Shown here one piece after another: positions 15,000 to 17,211 of a DNA stretch of 17,211 nucleotides. Below the pieces are notes generated by a model. The model searched no databases, was not told the DNA's origin, and worked only from the letters and a program-made list of their open reading frames with translations. How positions within the stretch are numbered: the stretch's first letter is position 1; each line of letters opens with the position of its first letter. The DNA lies in NCBI GenBank assembly GCA_019348475.1, contig JAHWJJ010000027.1:1-17211 (forward strand), given 5' to 3'. This DNA comes from Gemmatimonadota bacterium. Lineage in GTDB: Bacteria > Gemmatimonadota > Gemmatimonadetes > Longimicrobiales > Longimicrobiaceae. Both the position numbers and the translations under genes were made by a program.

Positions 15000-15028
15000 C
15001 TCCGCGGTGACCAGGCGACGCAGTCGGT

Positions 15029-16468
15029 ATGCGACCCATCAAACCACCCGATCTCTTCGACCGCGACCAGGAGTGGCGAACCCTGGCGTCGTTGTGGGAG
15101 AAGGCCCGTCCCGACCTCGTGTTCGTGGTCGGCAGGCGCCGCGTGGGCAAGAGCTTCATGCTTTCCAGGTTCTCGCGCGAGGTCAAAGGCATCTACTACC
15201 AGGCCACCCGGCGGACGGAGGAGGAGCAGCTTGCCGGGCTGAGCCGCATCATCGGCGAGCACTTCTCCGATCCCGCGCTCCGGCACGGTGTGACGTTCCC
15301 GTCGTGGGAGGAGCTGTTCGCCTACGTGACCACGCGGGCCGCGGGGGCACCGTTCTTCCTGGTGCTCGACGAGTTTCCCTACCTGGCGGCGGCCGCGCCC
15401 GCGCTCCCGTCCATCATCCAGAGCCTGTGGGACCACCAGTGGCCGCAAACCCGGCTCAAGCTGGTGCTGAGCGGCTCGTACATCACGGCGATGAACCGGC
15501 TGGAGGAAGTGGATCAGCCGCTGTACGGCCGGCGGACGGCCAAGCTGATGGTAAAGCCGTTTCCGTTCGGGGACGCCGCCCGCTTCATGCCCGGATACGA
15601 CGTGCGGGACCAGCTGGTGGCCTACGGCCTGTTCGGCCACCTGCCCGGGCACCTGGCGCTGGTGGATTCCGAGCGCCCGCTGCGAGAGAACGTCGCCGAA
15701 GCGCTTCTGAGCCCTACCGGCCGCCTGGTGGACGAGGCGCAGCACATGCTGGACGCGTTCACGGTGGACGCCCACGTGCACTACTCGATCATCGAAGCCA
15801 TCGCGGCGGGAGAGCACACGTGGAGCGGCATCACCAGGCGCGTGGGGCGGTCCGGCGGGTCGCTGCTGCGGCCCCTGCAGTGGCTGGAAGAGATGCAGGT
15901 GATCGGCCGCGTGGTGCCGGCCACGGAGAAGACGCCGCAGCGGTCGAAGCGGATCCTGTACCGCGTGGTGGATCCGTACGTGGCATTCTGGCACCGCACC
16001 GTCTCGCGACTCGTGAACGCCGGGAGCCTGGGGCTGGTGGCTCCGGAGCACCTGTGGGACCACGTGGTCGCGCCGGGCCTGGACGACTACATGGGTTCCA
16101 TCTTTGAGGAGATCTGCCGCGACTTCGTGCGCCAGACGGACCGCATTCCCTTTCAGCCGCTGCAGGTCGGCGAGTGGTGGGATGCCCCGTCGCAGAACCA
16201 GGTGGACGTAGTGGCGATCGGCGCCGGGGGTGAGCTGCTGGTGGGGGAGTGCAAGTGGGGGCGCGTGACGGGGGCCCACCTGGCCGCCCTGCGCGGCCGC
16301 GCGGTGGCGGTCGCGGCGGAGCTTCCGCGTGCCCAGAGGGTGCACGCCGCGCTCTTTACGGCGCGCGGCGAAGCGGACGAAGAGGTGCTGCGCGAGGCTC
16401 GCGAGGGAACGGTCCTGCTGTTTACCGGGGAGGATCTTTGCCGCCCCGTTCAGCGCGGCCCTTCCTGA
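15029..16468 (+). CDS. AAA-type ATPase with DUF234 / PD-(D/E)XK C-terminal domain
   Basis: A 479-residue protein of the archaeal-type ATPase group. FDRDQEWRTLASL at the N-terminus leads into Walker A GRRRVGKS (35-42, Lys41) and a Walker B-like VLDEF with Asp114 and Glu115; LVLSGSYITAM is the sensor-like strand. A winged-helix-like region (about 245-310) contains SIIEAIAAGEHTWSGITRRVG. The C-terminal part has YRVVDPYVAFWHR, then Asp393 in QVDVVA and Glu407-Cys-Lys409 in VGECKWG, the arrangement of PD-(D/E)XK nucleases. The family is widespread, often near mobile or defence genes, and its role is not settled. The start codon is 29 nt after the palindrome array; no strong Shine-Dalgarno is seen. 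It stands as a single-gene unit. Confidence 0.88.
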   Translation: MRPIKPPDLFDRDQEWRTLASLWEKARPDLVFVVGRRRVGKSFMLSRFSREVKGIYYQATRRTEEEQLAGLSRIIGEHFSDPALRHGVTFPSWEELFAYVTTRAAGAPFFLVLDEFPYLAAAAPALPSIIQSLWDHQWPQTRLKLVLSGSYITAMNRLEEVDQPLYGRRTAKLMVKPFPFGDAARFMPGYDVRDQLVAYGLFGHLPGHLALVDSERPLRENVAEALLSPTGRLVDEAQHMLDAFTVDAHVHYSIIEAIAAGEHTWSGITRRVGRSGGSLLRPLQWLEEMQVIGRVVPATEKTPQRSKRILYRVVDPYVAFWHRTVSRLVNAGSLGLVAPEHLWDHVVAPGLDDYMGSIFEEICRDFVRQTDRIPFQPLQVGEWWDAPSQNQVDVVAIGAGGELLVGECKWGRVTGAHLAALRGRAVAVAAELPRAQRVHAALFTARGEADEEVLREAREGTVLLFTGEDLCRPVQRGPS

Positions 16469-16563
16469 ACGGACCTCTCGCCGGGAACGTGTGGCCCCGC
16501 ACCGGCCCGGTACACGTTGTGCACCCTCGCCGCGGACCCGAATTCCACGAGGAGTGAGACACG

Positions 16564-16941
16564 ATGTCCGACGCTACGCCCACCAATCCGCAGGGACGCT
16601 ACGATTCCGGCACCGACGCCGGCCCCGCCCAGTACGCCGGCGCCACCGACCAGCCGCGCGCCAACCCCGCCGGCGACCCGCCGCGCGGCCGTGAGCCGCG
16701 CGTGGAAGTGCTGACGCTGGTCTGCGAAACCTGCGGCAAGGACTACTTCTTCGAGGACGATCCCCCACCGGACGACATGACCTGCGAAAAGTGCGGCGGC
16801 ACCGTGTTCCGGTCGTTCCACGCCAGCGTGGGCGACGAGGCCGCCGACGACTTTCGCGACAGCACCGAGCGCGACCTGGACCCGGACGACCCCGAGGGCG
16901 ACGTGATGCCCGGCGACGTCATGGACCTGAACAACATCTGA
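16564..16941 (+). CDS. Small acidic zinc-ribbon protein
   Basis: A 125-residue soluble protein. The first 45 residues are Gly/Pro/Ala-rich and probably disordered. Residues about 49-85 form a zinc ribbon of the form VCETCGKDYFF then MTCEKCGGTVFRSF. The last 35 residues are strongly acidic (many Asp and Glu) and end in DVMDLNNI. AGGAG at 16550-16554, 9 nt from the ATG, is a good ribosome site. Function is unknown; a protein- or nucleic acid-binding adaptor is possible. The dapA start codon follows its stop by 12 nt, and the stop region itself (GAGG) serves as the dapA ribosome site, so the two are probably co-transcribed. Confidence 0.8.
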   Translation: MSDATPTNPQGRYDSGTDAGPAQYAGATDQPRANPAGDPPRGREPRVEVLTLVCETCGKDYFFEDDPPPDDMTCEKCGGTVFRSFHASVGDEAADDFRDSTERDLDPDDPEGDVMPGDVMDLNNI

Positions 16942-16953
16942 GGCCCCGCGGCG

Positions 16954-17211
16954 ATGACGCAACCCAACGGCAGGACCCTCTTTACCGGGTCGGGGGTGGC
17001 GCTGGTGATGCCTTTCGGCCCGGACGGCGGGGTGGACGAAGATGCGCTTCGCGAGCTGGTGCGTTTTCACCTGCGCGAGGGGACGGACGCGCTGGTGGTG
17101 AACGGCAGCACCGGCGAGGCCGTCACCATGTCGCCGGAGGAGCAGCGGCGCGCGGTGGAGGTGGTCGTCGCCGCCGCGCGTGAGGGCGAGCGCCGCGTGC
17201 CGGTGATCGCC
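16954..17211 (+). CDS. dapA: 4-hydroxy-tetrahydrodipicolinate synthase (DapA), 5' part only
   Basis: The first 86 codons of a TIM-barrel aldolase; the frame is open at the right edge, so the catalytic lysine is not visible. FTGSGVALVMPFGPDGGVD and NGSTGEAVTMSPEEQRRAV match the DapA/N-acetylneuraminate lyase family. The GSTGE motif (51-55) replaces the first Thr of the usual GTTGE by Ser. DapA condenses pyruvate with aspartate semialdehyde for lysine and diaminopimelate synthesis. Without the rest, another pyruvate aldolase of the same family cannot be excluded. GAGG (16940-16943) is 10 nt before the ATG. Confidence 0.88.
   Translation, partial: MTQPNGRTLFTGSGVALVMPFGPDGGVDEDALRELVRFHLREGTDALVVNGSTGEAVTMSPEEQRRAVEVVVAAAREGERRVPVIA

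Noticed and set aside
14870..16345. Long minus-strand open frame opposite the ATPase gene
   Set aside because: An antisense shadow made possible by high GC; its His/Arg/Gly-rich composition matches no protein family, and the opposite strand has Walker and nuclease motifs.

Overview
The window is a GC-rich (roughly 70% by eye), gene-dense bacterial chromosome segment. The combination of a RecQ with a C-terminal Tudor-like domain, a zinc-ribbon/DUF4870-type membrane protein, OmpA-type lipoproteins, G/C-rich hairpins of the type ctcccc...ggggag and short G-rich tandem repeats suggests a Longimicrobium-like member of the Gemmatimonadota. This is inference from style and content, not a database result. 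No rRNA, tRNA, CRISPR array, transposase or integrase was found.

Layout. A PRC-barrel protein (minus strand, runs off the left edge) lies divergent from a photoactive yellow protein (PYP) gene that has a clear TTGACA-17-TACGAT promoter. A DNA-repair block follows: uvsE (UV damage endonuclease), an AdaA-AlkA fusion, an ATGA-overlapping ogt, and a convergent recQ. G/C-rich hairpins separate ogt from recQ. An OmpA-family lipoprotein with a strong terminator comes next, then a ureohydrolase (minus), trpS with a 5'-end hairpin, an 8-nt tandem repeat, a zinc-ribbon membrane protein, an S41 peptidase-like lipoprotein, a voltage-gated K+ channel with a C-terminal zinc ribbon, and a Gln-rich lipoprotein with a strong terminator. 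The right part holds a nitrilase, a small DUF3052-like protein, an AAA ATPase/PD-(D/E)XK (DUF234-type) protein preceded by three tandem palindromes, an acidic zinc-ribbon protein, and the start of dapA.

How the genes fit together. The left third reads as light sensing plus repair of UV and alkylation damage. The adaptive-response functions are split between two translationally coupled genes. The rest is housekeeping and envelope genes. The most unusual points are the PYP with a rewired chromophore pocket (Phe42 and Ala50, with Glu46 and Cys69 kept), the RecQ with a UvrD/PcrA-type Tudor tail in place of HRDC, the ogt frame that has run through a repeat into recQ, and the promoter plus triple 15-bp palindrome array in front of the ATPase-nuclease gene.
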